Positions 35,797 through 44,421 of a stretch of 54,463 nt of DNA are shown in pieces (position 1 is the first letter of the stretch; the number at the start of each line of letters is the position of its first letter). The translations under genes were made by a program, and so were the position numbers. Source of the DNA: Parabacteroides sp. (GTDB lineage Bacteria; Bacteroidota; Bacteroidia; Bacteroidales; Tannerellaceae); the NCBI GenBank assembly GCA_022775005.1, contig JALFJR010000022.1, forward strand, positions 1 to 54,463. Reading direction: 5' to 3'. The notes below the pieces were generated by a model that did no database searches, had not been told where the DNA came from, and saw only the letters and a list, made by a program, of their open reading frames with translations.

Positions 35797-36827
35797 CTAT
35801 TAATCATGATTTTAATCATTCTCAGCAAACACAATACTCCAATCGTAATCCGATAACGTGCCATCAAGAAGAATACTTTCCAATGTATAGGGAAATATCG
35901 CATAGGAACTTGACGGATACTCTTTTTATATTGAGCAGAATTCAAAAGTGTAGATAAAGCACTATATTGGGAGACAAAAGAATAGGGTGAAAAAGTGATG
36001 TTTAAACCTTGCCCAATCAAACTCAATGCCCGACGATGCGCCAAAGCCTTTTGCAAATCTTCTCGCTGCAACGGAAAGATCCATTTCTCTATTCGCTGAA
36101 ATAAACATTCCCACTGCTCTCTCAAACAAGGTTTATATAGTTTTGTCAACGAAGAAATATTGTCTTTCCGATAATGGTAAAACAGGAAAGGTAAATAAAC
36201 GGCTTCTTTCACCCAAGTGAAATAATACACATTAAAAAGCAAATCCTCGGTACCTATTTCATTGACAGAAACAAACGCCAACTGATGCTGTTTAATGATG
36301 GATGCTTTATACAGTTTTCCCCAAGCAGTAGATAGGCAATCCAACTTCTCTGGCGTATGCAATTCCTTTTCAGTGGGCGCAATCAAACGAGCATAAAGCG
36401 CATTAACAGAATCTCCTTGATAATAAACTATATCCTTGCCAAAAACATACCGAGGTCTCGACAATTGCGCATACTCTCGCACATAAGAGAATATATACAA
36501 ATCTATCTGTTCGTCATAGTATTTGATCACCTCTTCACAACAATGAAGATCTATCCAATCATCACTATCCACAAACATTACCCATTCTCCTTGCGAAGCT
36601 GCTATACCTGTATTCCGAGCACCAGACAATCCCTGGTTTTCCTGGTTGATAATTCTTATTCGTTTGTCTTTTTGCGCATAGCTTTCCAGAATATCTAAAG
36701 AGCCATCAGATGAGCCATCATTCACACAAATGATCTCAATGTCACGATACGTCTGCCCCACTAACGACTCCAGGCATTGAGGCAAATAAGGCGCAACGTT
36801 ATATACGGGTACGATAATACTGATCAT
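35793..36827 (-). CDS. Glycosyltransferase family 2
   Basis: 344 residues. N-terminus ISIIVPVYNVAPYL, nucleotide-binding NDGSSDGSL, metal-binding FVDSDDWID. The later part has an ELGTEDLLFN-like segment (here EIGTEDLLFNVYY), typical of this GT2 subgroup, and two C-terminal amphipathic helices. It overlaps the neighbouring genes by ATGA on both sides. It is AT-rich in its middle. Sugar specificity is not predictable. Confidence 0.9.
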   Translation of the reverse strand: MISIIVPVYNVAPYLPQCLESLVGQTYRDIEIICVNDGSSDGSLDILESYAQKDKRIRIINQENQGLSGARNTGIAASQGEWVMFVDSDDWIDLHCCEEVIKYYDEQIDLYIFSYVREYAQLSRPRYVFGKDIVYYQGDSVNALYARLIAPTEKELHTPEKLDCLSTAWGKLYKASIIKQHQLAFVSVNEIGTEDLLFNVYYFTWVKEAVYLPFLFYHYRKDNISSLTKLYKPCLREQWECLFQRIEKWIFPLQREDLQKALAHRRALSLIGQGLNITFSPYSFVSQYSALSTLLNSAQYKKSIRQVPMRYFPIHWKVFFLMARYRITIGVLCLLRMIKIMINR

Positions 36828-37738
36828 GATAACCCCTTTGTTTTATAACGTATGTATCCATACCAAGCAATACCAGGCAGCAAAGCTAAAAATACCAACA
36901 ACTTGCAGGGAGCCTCCTCTATAAATCGAGCATTTTGCGCCAACATGCTGTCAGCCACATAGTGTATCGCCTCCATGAACCGCCTACGAAAGGTAGGAGC
37001 CAACCGCATAGAACTCTTGCGAATAAATGCGAATCCCCGCGGATTACGGATATATTGCCGATACATATTCATGCTTGATCCATCAGGACGATACTCCACG
37101 TTTACTAACACCTCATTCAAGGCAAGAAGCGGATAATCCTGATCAATCAATTGATACTTATAGCCTAATGAGACATATTTTTCTCCCTCGAATAATGGAT
37201 ATTCTGGATAGCGACGAATAATCTCCGTACGATACACCAATTTTTTGTCTCCCCGTCCTCCCTGCGCATAAAAACCTCCCAAAGTAGTATATTTACATCC
37301 GACAGGGAAAGGCGTACCGATCAAACGCCCTTGAAAATCCGCATCCAACCCTACAATTCCCGCTACTTGCTCTGATCCCTGCGCACGCCAAAAAGTTAGG
37401 ATTTTTTCTACCGCGTCATCGGGCATATAGTCATCTGAGTCGATACAAGTATTTAGCTCCGTGTCTATCAGCCGATAAGCCGTATTATGCGCACCATGCA
37501 TCCCTTGGTTCTCCTGATAATGATAACGGATCTCTATTTTCCCTTCTTGTATCCAATGCTCCACCAATTGGCGAGTATTGTCAGTGGATCCATCATCCAC
37601 AATCAGCCATACAAAATCCTTACAAGTCTGACGCAACAAGGCTTCATATCCTAAATGCAACGTATAAGCACGATTATAAGCAGGCGTAAAGACTGTTAGA
37701 GCCTTTTTACTATTTATTTTTCCGCTGTTTTCCTCCAT
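36824..37738 (-). CDS. Glycosyltransferase family 2
   Basis: About 304 residues from the ATG at 37736-37738; an upstream start at 37765 would enlarge the overlap with the GT4 gene from 25 to 52 nt. The catalytic domain has LTVFTPAYNRAYTL, DDGSTDNTRQ and a CIDSDDYMPDD metal motif. The C-terminus ends in a hydrophobic helix (LLVFLALLPGIAWYGYI). It is of a different GT2 subgroup from the neighbours and most like the gene at 50218, which shares the TPxYNRAxTL start and the RPDG/QPDG motif. Specificity unknown. Confidence 0.88.
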   Translation of the reverse strand: MEENSGKINSKKALTVFTPAYNRAYTLHLGYEALLRQTCKDFVWLIVDDGSTDNTRQLVEHWIQEGKIEIRYHYQENQGMHGAHNTAYRLIDTELNTCIDSDDYMPDDAVEKILTFWRAQGSEQVAGIVGLDADFQGRLIGTPFPVGCKYTTLGGFYAQGGRGDKKLVYRTEIIRRYPEYPLFEGEKYVSLGYKYQLIDQDYPLLALNEVLVNVEYRPDGSSMNMYRQYIRNPRGFAFIRKSSMRLAPTFRRRFMEAIHYVADSMLAQNARFIEEAPCKLLVFLALLPGIAWYGYIRYKTKGLS

Positions 37739-38856
37739 TGTTCCAAATAGTAATTTTGAAGCCATTGCGCATTGCGTTTGATGTCATAACCAGCCACGAT
37801 CACTTTATCGGCATACGTTTCACGAGGATAAGAAACAGACAATGCCTTGTCAATCCTTTCCACCCACTTTGACAAAGAGTCGTTTAATGAGACAAAAGAA
37901 ACCAAGTCTGTTAAGGCAACCTCCCGTGGGATCCGATCTGAAACCACACAAGGAAGACCCGCACATTGCGCCTCAACCATTGAGACAGAAAGTCCCTCCA
38001 TAAATGAGGGGAAAAGATAGAGATCCATCCCCTGCAGTAAACGGTGCACATCTGGGCGCACCCCTAAGAAATGTACCCTGTCCGTTAAATGCAAATGATC
38101 TACCTTCTGTTCCATCTGATTCCGCAATTCACCAGTACCCACCAAAAGCAAATGAGCCGAATCGTGCCTCCGTACGTAGTGCGCAAAAACATCCAATAAA
38201 AAAGCATGATTCTTCTGGCGATTGAACCGCCCCACATGTCCTAAAACAATCGCATTGTTAGGTAAGTGAAGTTCCATACGTATCTCCCGGCGCATCTTCG
38301 CATTATAACGATACATATACGAATCAATAGCATTACATTGCAAAATCGCTTTTCTTCCTAACGCTTCACCCAGCAACCATCGTGCGGCTTCCTTTCCACA
38401 GGTGAACCCTTGCGTCAGATAAGGACGCATAGCATATTTGAAATAGGTGCGAAAAAACCATTTCACATCGAATAGGGCATGGGCATTGTGTGCATGAGCA
38501 ATAATCACCGGCACTCCTCGTCGTGCCGCTTCCCGATAGACGAAATATCCCGATTCTGAACAGTGCCCATGAATAATACGGTACTCCGGATGTTTATCAA
38601 AGAAATCTACCAATTGCTGTTTATACTTCCCGAAAGTAAGCGGATGCAGAGGCACCATACGATAAATCTTACCTCCCATCGCTTCAATCTCATCATCATA
38701 GGCACCTCGTTCTTGACGATGCACCATGAAATCAAACTGAACTTGATTACGATCGATATGGCGATAATAGTTCATCACCATCGTCTCGGCCCCCCCTCGA
38801 TTCATGATAGTAAACAGCATTAATATCCTGATAGGTTGCTCCATCCCAATGTTCAC
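37714..38856 (-). CDS. Glycosyltransferase family 4 (EpsF-like)
   Basis: 380 residues from a GTG overlapping the previous stop by GTGA; the ATG at 38842-38844 is an alternative. GT-B fold: N-terminal LMLFTIMNRGGAETMVMNYYR, donor domain LGHVGRFNRQKNHAFLLD, and the FPSFMEGLSVSMVEAQCAGLP E-x7-E motif. The GGAET start and the HAHNAH stretch resemble EpsF-type exopolysaccharide transferases. It overlaps the downstream GT2 gene by at least 25 nt. Confidence 0.9.
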   Translation of the reverse strand: MNIGMEQPIRILMLFTIMNRGGAETMVMNYYRHIDRNQVQFDFMVHRQERGAYDDEIEAMGGKIYRMVPLHPLTFGKYKQQLVDFFDKHPEYRIIHGHCSESGYFVYREAARRGVPVIIAHAHNAHALFDVKWFFRTYFKYAMRPYLTQGFTCGKEAARWLLGEALGRKAILQCNAIDSYMYRYNAKMRREIRMELHLPNNAIVLGHVGRFNRQKNHAFLLDVFAHYVRRHDSAHLLLVGTGELRNQMEQKVDHLHLTDRVHFLGVRPDVHRLLQGMDLYLFPSFMEGLSVSMVEAQCAGLPCVVSDRIPREVALTDLVSFVSLNDSLSKWVERIDKALSVSYPRETYADKVIVAGYDIKRNAQWLQNYYLEQWRKTAEK

Positions 38857-39545
38857 TTCATTTTTATACCAATCAGTTTATGCCACCATTGGCTAAACCA
38901 TTTTTCCCATTTGTTCCGCTTGATCCAACTTTGGGCATACCAATGGATGCTGTATGTGTTCTCCGTACGGCGAAGTTGCCCATTGATATAATCGTAAGGA
39001 CAAAAGAAATCCGTAGGATAGAGCGTGATGTCTCCCGCATGTTGCAGAAGGCCATTCCTACCTATATTATAGGTCTCCACCAATCTTCGTGTCAACTCCT
39101 CCACATTGGTTGTTTGATCCAATGTACCTTGGGATGTAAGGAACTTCCGGGTATGATATGCCAGTAGAAAAGCTTCAAAAAAAGGATGCTCTTTCTCCGC
39201 TCCCATCATATTTGTGCCAACCCATTGCGTTCCCTCAAAGCCCAAGAATGCCCTATCAAACAGAAGTTTATCTAATGAACGCACCAATTCCACATCTGTA
39301 TCCATATAGATTCCACCTTCATGCACCAATGCCCATAGACGAGCCACGTCACTCACGAATGCCCATTTCTTAGCTGTATATGCCTCCTCGCAATAACGAT
39401 TCAAGTGAATATCGAAATTGCCCTCATTCCATTCCTTTATCTCGTAATCCGGGCAATGCTTTCGCCAACTGGCTATCATGCGAAGCACTTCAGCCGGTTT
39501 TTCCTTTCCTCCAAACCAACAATAATGAATCCGTTTAGGTATCAT
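38853..39545 (-). CDS. GT32-like capsular glycosyltransferase
   Basis: 230 residues. It starts IPKRIHYCWFGG and carries the DXD-type motif DTD (82-84) in GGIYMDTDVELVR, as in the glycosyltransferase sugar-binding DXD family (OCH1/TcdA-like, GT32). These enzymes use an NDP-sugar and a metal ion with retention. Conserved flanks include WAFVSDVARLWAL before the DXD. It overlaps the nuclease gene upstream and the GT4 gene downstream by 4 nt each. Confidence 0.9.
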   Translation of the reverse strand: MIPKRIHYCWFGGKEKPAEVLRMIASWRKHCPDYEIKEWNEGNFDIHLNRYCEEAYTAKKWAFVSDVARLWALVHEGGIYMDTDVELVRSLDKLLFDRAFLGFEGTQWVGTNMMGAEKEHPFFEAFLLAYHTRKFLTSQGTLDQTTNVEELTRRLVETYNIGRNGLLQHAGDITLYPTDFFCPYDYINGQLRRTENTYSIHWYAQSWIKRNKWEKWFSQWWHKLIGIKMK

Positions 39546-40480
39546 TGTTCGGAACCGTGTTCCTTTTCAATATCTTCCGGTGAAAGTCCTGTGGCTTTGC
39601 AGATGAAGTCCGTATCCATACCCATTTCTTTCAGCCGCTGAGCTGTAGCAAGAAGGCTTTCCGCTCTTCCTTCCGCTCGTCCTTCCGCTCGTCCTTCTGC
39701 TCGTCCTTCTGCTCGTCCCTCGATTCGTCCCTCGATTCGTCCCTCGATTTTAGCGGTATCCAATACGTCCATTTGGATAGCGATGGCATTTAGGTGCTCA
39801 TCGTAAGCCAATTGCTCCTGCTTGGTCATAGTGTAATATTTCAGCTTCTCTCGCGCCTCACTCAACCCTGGAGCCTTCGTATCAGAACGTATGACTCCAT
39901 CTTTCAAGTACTCCATCCATTCCTCTAAAGGCGTGATGGCCACTTGATTGAACTCATTGACTCGAATCAGGATGTATTCAGGGAAAATTTCTTCCGGAGC
40001 CCTTGTTACAATCGCATTCTTTTCCTTTGCGGAGATCCGCAAATAATCCTTCGTATGCACCCCAATGAACTTATTTTGCCCATGGTAAAGATAATCATTT
40101 CCCTTTCCAATATCAAAATAGAGGATACTGATGGAGTACACCTTCTTCACCTTCTCGTAACGTTCCCCCAAAGATATATGCTCTGTGATCGCTTTCGCTA
40201 CCCCATATAAGATTCGCTCCAGATAATACAACTCCCTGGTGTTTTGCACTTCGATGATAATAATCTCCCCTTTGTCGTTTTTGGCCTTGATGTCCACCCT
40301 GTTGAACTTGTCTTCAGCAGCGGTCTGGTTGCCTTCGCTTTCCAGAATCTCCACGATAGTCACCTTCTCCCCGATGAAAACGGTAAGAAATCCCTCCAGC
40401 ACATCGAAATTGGCTTTCTGTCTGAGCAGCCGTTTGATGGCCCAATCAAAACGGATGTAACGATCCTTCAAGTCACTCAT
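39542..40480 (-). CDS. Rpn family PD-(D/E)XK nuclease (recombination-promoting nuclease/transposase-like)
   Basis: 312 residues. The N-terminus (RYIRFDWAIKRLL, then FLTVFIG) and the core V62-D63-IKAKNDKGEIIIIEVQ (E77, Q79) match the PD-(D/E)XK transposase-like family (PDDEXK_2) that includes the E. coli Rpn nucleases. Residues 244-275 are eight tandem tetrapeptides (KIEG, RIEG twice, RAEG four times, RAES). A final helix-turn region (EMGMDTDFICKATGLSPEDI) is common in the group. It has its own promoter and Shine-Dalgarno site, yet overlaps GT32 downstream by ATGA. It has no evident role in polysaccharide synthesis. Confidence 0.88.
   Translation of the reverse strand: MSDLKDRYIRFDWAIKRLLRQKANFDVLEGFLTVFIGEKVTIVEILESEGNQTAAEDKFNRVDIKAKNDKGEIIIIEVQNTRELYYLERILYGVAKAITEHISLGERYEKVKKVYSISILYFDIGKGNDYLYHGQNKFIGVHTKDYLRISAKEKNAIVTRAPEEIFPEYILIRVNEFNQVAITPLEEWMEYLKDGVIRSDTKAPGLSEAREKLKYYTMTKQEQLAYDEHLNAIAIQMDVLDTAKIEGRIEGRIEGRAEGRAEGRAEGRAEGRAESLLATAQRLKEMGMDTDFICKATGLSPEDIEKEHGSEQ
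39656..39751 (-). repeat. 12-bp coding tandem repeat in the nuclease gene
   Basis: Eight 12-bp units encode the tetrapeptides of residues 244-275. The third to seventh repeats are nearly identical at the DNA level (variants of CGAGCRGAAGGA on the minus strand). Copy-number change would keep the frame and lengthen or shorten a flexible arm. Confidence 0.85.
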
Positions 40481-40487
40481 AAGCTAT

Positions 40488-40494
40488 CCTCCTT
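40488..40494 (-). promoter_or_regulatory. Strong Shine-Dalgarno site of the nuclease gene
   Basis: Minus strand AAGGAGG seven bases before the ATG at 40478-40480. Such a strong site is unusual among the genes of this window. Confidence 0.7.
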
Positions 40495-40504
40495 ATCCTG
40501 TTCA

Positions 40505-40535
40505 CAAAGTTATATATTTTGCGGGAACTGGCAAA
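40505..40535 (-). promoter_or_regulatory. Promoter of the nuclease gene
   Basis: Minus strand TTTG (40532-40535), a 19-nt spacer and TAACTTTG (40505-40512), a full match to the Bacteroidetes consensus. It gives the nuclease, and possibly the genes downstream of it, transcription independent of the main operon promoter. Confidence 0.75.
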
Positions 40536-40545
40536 ATTGAAGGCA

Positions 40546-41121
40546 TTAATCGCCTGTAACAAATGCTTCTTTGTCTCGATTATCAATCGTTGTATAAGTT
40601 AATTCATGCCTGCACCGCACCAATGTACCGGATGGAATATCGCCTGAGACAATGCATCCTGCACCAATCACACAGCAATCCCCGATATGGGTTCCTTTTA
40701 AGATAATCACATTCGCCGCAATCCAACAATGATCACCAATAGTAATCCTGTCTGTTTTTAATCGGGAAGATACCCCTCTATCACAAGAGAAACAATGGTT
40801 ATTATCAAAAATCCTCACTCCAGGGCCGAACATACAATGAGAGCCAACCCTTACCTCTTGATGTGCACTAATCATGCAATAACGGTTAAAGTAGGTATTC
40901 TCTCCAATATGCAAAACGCCATCTCCATGTACCTCAAAATCGCATCCTACGGCAAATTCCGTATTCCGACCAATAAATAGTTGTGCATGATCAAATAGCT
41001 TCAAATCACATGAAGGGCTAAACCGTTGCATCCAATGCACCGCAAATCGCTTACCAAACCTTAACTTATTCAAGGATATACGCATCAAATTATAGACGAT
41101 CAATAATAAAGACCTCAACAT
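40546..41121 (-). CDS. Hexapeptide-repeat acyltransferase
   Basis: 191 residues. A left-handed beta helix of hexapeptide repeats occupies about residues 60-170, with HIGENTYFNRYCMISAHQEV, an NHCFS catalytic-type histidine region and VIGAGCIVSGDIPSG. It resembles capsule O-acetyltransferases of the maltose/colanic-acid acetyltransferase group, adding acetyl groups from acetyl-CoA to sugar hydroxyls. The N-terminal 55 residues are basic with a hydrophobic start that may sit on the membrane. It starts 3 nt after the GT4 stop; a 65-nt gap with the nuclease promoter follows. Confidence 0.88.
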   Translation of the reverse strand: MLRSLLLIVYNLMRISLNKLRFGKRFAVHWMQRFSPSCDLKLFDHAQLFIGRNTEFAVGCDFEVHGDGVLHIGENTYFNRYCMISAHQEVRVGSHCMFGPGVRIFDNNHCFSCDRGVSSRLKTDRITIGDHCWIAANVIILKGTHIGDCCVIGAGCIVSGDIPSGTLVRCRHELTYTTIDNRDKEAFVTGD

Positions 41122-41124
41122 ATC

Positions 41125-42345
41125 CTATAATACATCATATAGTTTATTCACCTCTTCCTCATTGCCATAATGGTGTGCATGCAAATACGCTTGGATGGCT
41201 TGTTGCTTTTTCTTATCCTTGATGAAATCCGCAAGAGCCGCAGCGGCCTCCTCCACACTGTTTGGGACGATAATGCCATCCACCCCCTCCTCTAATTGAC
41301 TGGAAGAGGTCGGGAAACGAGTAATGACTACCGGCTTTCCCAGGATCTGTGCCTCTCGTACCGTGACTGCCTTTCCCTCATAGCGCGAGGGTTGCACATA
41401 AATATCGCAAAACCGGATATAAGGATATGGATTCATCCGCTTGCCAACCAATACAAAGTGCTTCTCCATGCTGGTCTCCGCAATTACACTTCTGATCAAC
41501 GGCTCATCCCCACCATAACCGACCACATACCAGCAAATATCCAATCCTTGCGCAACCAGTTGTTGACAAATATAAACAGCTCGATCAATAGCTTTTGGAT
41601 AGGAGAACCTTCCAACGGTACAAAGACGTACGGGTTGATCCGTTTGTCCCTTTCGCCCCTCAAACACCCGCAAAAACGTGTCATCAAAAGGCATTTCCGC
41701 CTGCTCTCGCACGAATTGCTCAGAAAGGATATTCTCCATCAGCATCAGCCTGTTCTCCAACGACGGAAACTTCGAGAGAAAGCCTTTGGAAACCGATTCA
41801 GAAATAGAGATAATACGATCAAAGGCTCCCCACACCGGTAATTCAATACGGGTATTCACATCAATAAACGAATAATCCGTATGAATCCATGCCCATTTCT
41901 GCCGTGCTTTCACCTTATCACGCACGATATTGTGTGGTATCAAAAAACTGATCGCTAAATCGTATTCCCCTAATTGTTCCAACGATGGCAAGAAAGGAGT
42001 CGTACAAGAAGCTATATACTGGAATATAGCAATACTGTCCTTCCTTTTCGATCTTCTCTGGTAACAGCTATTCAACAGGTGTGCCCAAATACGCCCGGCG
42101 GCAATATCCCAATACCCTTCACGAACAATCTCACGGATTGGTCGAGTGAGTGTAGTGTATTTCTTCACCTCGGGCAGCAGATTTACTCCCTTTGGAATAA
42201 GGCTCATAAACTCCCCACTGTGCCGATAGACAAACAAATCCACTTGGCACCGCATGTAATCCAAAGCATTCAGCAAACCAATCAGCGAGCGTTCCGCCCC
42301 ACCAATTTCGAGGTATTGGATAGCGATGAAGATACGAGGTTTCAT
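41125..42345 (-). CDS. Glycosyltransferase family 4
   Basis: 406 residues from the ATG at 42343-42345; an in-frame GTG at 42369, overlapping the previous stop, is also possible. GT-B fold: FIAIQYLEIGGAERSLIGLL, donor domain LCTVGRFSYPKAIDRAV, SRYEGKAVTVREAQILGKP with the E-x7-E motif. Length is a little above the family average owing to an insert near 85-115. It follows the short Panacea-linked gene, so transcription may begin at the Panacea promoter. Sugar unknown. Confidence 0.88.
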   Translation of the reverse strand: MKPRIFIAIQYLEIGGAERSLIGLLNALDYMRCQVDLFVYRHSGEFMSLIPKGVNLLPEVKKYTTLTRPIREIVREGYWDIAAGRIWAHLLNSCYQRRSKRKDSIAIFQYIASCTTPFLPSLEQLGEYDLAISFLIPHNIVRDKVKARQKWAWIHTDYSFIDVNTRIELPVWGAFDRIISISESVSKGFLSKFPSLENRLMLMENILSEQFVREQAEMPFDDTFLRVFEGRKGQTDQPVRLCTVGRFSYPKAIDRAVYICQQLVAQGLDICWYVVGYGGDEPLIRSVIAETSMEKHFVLVGKRMNPYPYIRFCDIYVQPSRYEGKAVTVREAQILGKPVVITRFPTSSSQLEEGVDGIIVPNSVEEAAAALADFIKDKKKQQAIQAYLHAHHYGNEEEVNKLYDVL

Positions 42346-42365
42346 AGAATACCAAATTCTTCTTT

Positions 42366-42557
42366 TCACTTATCGGAACTCTGATACCCACCTTTCACGA
42401 TTAACCCCTCCTCTGTTGATAAAGGGATATAGATGATAGCTCCTTTTTCTATTTCCCCCTCTGTCACAAAGGGGAAATCTCTTTTTCTTTTCACATATGT
42501 AGGAAGTCCATTTTGTTGTTGCAATTTTTTTATTTGCTCAGATAATGTATTCTTCAT
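42366..42557 (-). CDS. Short partner of the Panacea gene (possible truncated toxin)
   Basis: 63 residues from the ATG at 42555-42557, which overlaps the Panacea stop by ATGA. A longer start at 42566 is less likely. The N-terminal 30 residues are basic and helical (LSEQIKKLQQQ); the second half (EGEIEKGAIIYIPLSTEEGL) looks like the first strands of a larger fold and the chain ends at GGYQSSDK just as the glycosyltransferase gene begins. Coupled translation with a Panacea antitoxin is what is expected of a toxin gene. From memory, longer proteins with an IPLSTEEGL-like segment occur beside Panacea genes, so this may be a 5' fragment. Function unproven. Confidence 0.55.
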   Translation of the reverse strand: MKNTLSEQIKKLQQQNGLPTYVKRKRDFPFVTEGEIEKGAIIYIPLSTEEGLIVKGGYQSSDK

Positions 42558-43132
42558 CCTACACAAAAAGATTCTAATTGCTGCCTTTGCCGTATATAGT
42601 TGACCACTTCGTTAGAAGCTCCTTCTGCTTTTGCCATATTGACGATGGAAATATAATCATCGGAAGGATCGTTCTTTGCACGTTTTATGGCTGTTTGCCA
42701 TGCGGTATCATGTGACTCTTCTGATAATTCATCAGGAGACATACCTTTGGTCTTCTCTAGTACTTCTTGAATTACTCTCTTTTCCATCCCAGCTATTTTT
42801 TTCATATCAGGCTGAGTTTTCGCTCTGACAAACTTTACTCCGTTAGTCTCATAAACCGTAAATGCAGAGTCAAAATACTTAACACCATCTGTCGCCCCTT
42901 CCATATCATTGAAAGCGCAAATGAGAGAATGGTAAGTAAAGGAAGGAACTGGACCTCGTCTTTTTGCACGAAAGCTGTCGTTGAAGATCGTCTTTCCATA
43001 ACGTGCCAAATATAACCTCTGAGAAAAGTACATCTTCTTAAACAGCGTAATTAAATCCAGTTCGCCACCAGATTCTTGCAGAATATAAAGCACAATGGCT
43101 CTTATTTTACCTATTTCCAATGCAGTTTTCAT
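42554..43132 (-). CDS. Panacea domain protein (DUF4065/SocA-like antitoxin)
   Basis: 192 residues. The Panacea/DUF4065 fold is recognisable from IRAIVLYILQESGGELDLITLFKKMYFSQRLYLARYGKTIF (split here only as a pattern: L-x-K-x-x-Y-F-x-Q, then Y-G) and the AKRRGPVPS loop at 56-64, followed by a helical half that ends with VNYIRQRQQ. Panacea domains neutralise a wide variety of toxins encoded next to them. It has a promoter of its own at 43201-43231 and is translationally coupled to a short downstream gene. Placement inside a capsule locus is unusual. An alternative is an orphan regulator with a Panacea fold. Confidence 0.82.
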   Translation of the reverse strand: MKTALEIGKIRAIVLYILQESGGELDLITLFKKMYFSQRLYLARYGKTIFNDSFRAKRRGPVPSFTYHSLICAFNDMEGATDGVKYFDSAFTVYETNGVKFVRAKTQPDMKKIAGMEKRVIQEVLEKTKGMSPDELSEESHDTAWQTAIKRAKNDPSDDYISIVNMAKAEGASNEVVNYIRQRQQLESFCVG

Positions 43133-43410
43133 ATTGCGTTAAATGTCCCAATTATCATTTGGTATAGTTAAACAACAGAGTAATACTTACAGGTTTTGCG
43201 CAAATATACACTTAAACAGCCATTTTACAATAGCTTTTGAGTTTTTTATGACAAGTTCCTCCGTATCTGATTTACGTAATGCGGATGTCCTTTTACCCTG
43301 CCTCTTCTACCCAAATGATTGTTTTGACAAGGATGTAGCACATATAAACAAATGCATATACTACACATACACAACTATTATGGCATAATCATTCCATTGG
43401 AATTCATTTG
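43133..43410. other. 278-bp spacer upstream of the Panacea gene
   Basis: The largest gap within the polysaccharide locus. It carries the Panacea promoter (43201-43231). The remainder, about 43232-43410, is AT-rich with no gene. A short partial inverted repeat around 43380-43410 (ATTCCATTGGAAT) may be part of a terminator for the upstream glycosyltransferase gene. Confidence 0.5.
43201..43231 (-). promoter_or_regulatory. Promoter of the Panacea gene pair
   Basis: Minus strand ATTG (43228-43231), 19-nt spacer, TATATTTG (43201-43208). Only one mismatch from the Bacteroidetes consensus. The predicted leader is about 60 nt. Confidence 0.65.
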
Positions 43411-44421
43411 TCATACAAATGTTTTGTTGAGTTCATAACAAACTAATCGTGTACATTTAAACTTCATGGCTAAATAGAATAAGTATTCTTTCCATGAAGG
43501 GTATATGTTGCGGAATCCGATGATACGGAAGGCCTCTCGTATCATTGGCATCGACAAAATATTTTGAATACCCTGTTGTTTATCTAATTGATGAGGATTA
43601 TTGTATAAATTATTAAATAGCATAGGCAAATAACGCAAAATAATATTCTCCGACAAATCGTTTGTCAGAGGTGTATATTGATCTATTTTATATTTTTGAA
43701 TTAATCTCCTCTTTTCTTGAATTTGCCGTTGAAGACTCTCCTCCAAAAAAGGTTTATAAGGAAGTCCCATTAAACTACTGGAATTATTTATTCGATACTT
43801 ATATAGTGCTTTTGGAACCATGATTGCTGAAGATGATCGCATTAGACAAGACAAATTGAAAACCATATCTTCACCTATTTTAATCTCTTCAATAAATCGT
43901 ATATTGTAGTCTTCTATTAAACTACGCTTAAACACGAAACGCCAAGTAAAACAGAGGTCATTATTGCTTTGAATGTATTTGTTTCCTTGAATAAAATCTG
44001 TAGGTTTCATCGCTTTGTCTGGCTTGAAATCCGGTATGATTTCTTGTCCGTTTGGAAAGGTGGTGTAACCACAAAAGGCTAAATCTGTTCCATTCTTTTC
44101 CATCGCTTGAATGAGCTCTGTATAGATGTCTTTTTTCACTTTGTCATCGGGGTCGAAAAAAGCAACATATATTCCATTAGCTCGTTTCATTCCGGTATTC
44201 CGAGTAGCACTAGGACCTTTGTTTACGGAGTGTCGAATCACTTGTATCCTATAGTCCTTTGCCTGATATTCTTTCAGGATGTCGGGTGATGAGTCTGTAG
44301 AACAATCGTCCACACAAATCACCTCTATGTCTTGCACCTCTTGGCCGAGTATAGAATCCAATCCTTCTCGCAGATAAGGTGCGACATTATATACAGGGAT
44401 GATAATACTTAAAACCGGCAT
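43411..44421 (-). CDS. Glycosyltransferase family 2
   Basis: 336 residues. LSIIIPVYNVAPYL, DDCSTDSSP and FFDPDDKV give the GT2 nucleotide and metal sites; EIKIGEDMVFNL is the usual downstream acidic motif. It is strongly AT-rich compared with the two genes upstream, with the change at about 44430-44460. The start overlaps the GT-D gene stop by 13 nt. It is the last gene before the Panacea spacer, so a transcript may end here. Specificity unknown. Confidence 0.9.
   Translation of the reverse strand: MPVLSIIIPVYNVAPYLREGLDSILGQEVQDIEVICVDDCSTDSSPDILKEYQAKDYRIQVIRHSVNKGPSATRNTGMKRANGIYVAFFDPDDKVKKDIYTELIQAMEKNGTDLAFCGYTTFPNGQEIIPDFKPDKAMKPTDFIQGNKYIQSNNDLCFTWRFVFKRSLIEDYNIRFIEEIKIGEDMVFNLSCLMRSSSAIMVPKALYKYRINNSSSLMGLPYKPFLEESLQRQIQEKRRLIQKYKIDQYTPLTNDLSENIILRYLPMLFNNLYNNPHQLDKQQGIQNILSMPMIREAFRIIGFRNIYPSWKEYLFYLAMKFKCTRLVCYELNKTFV

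Noticed and set aside
42131-42391. Open frame in another phase that might continue the short Panacea partner
   Set aside because: It overlaps the start of the GT4 gene and its residues do not resemble a continuation of the partner; more likely a shadow.
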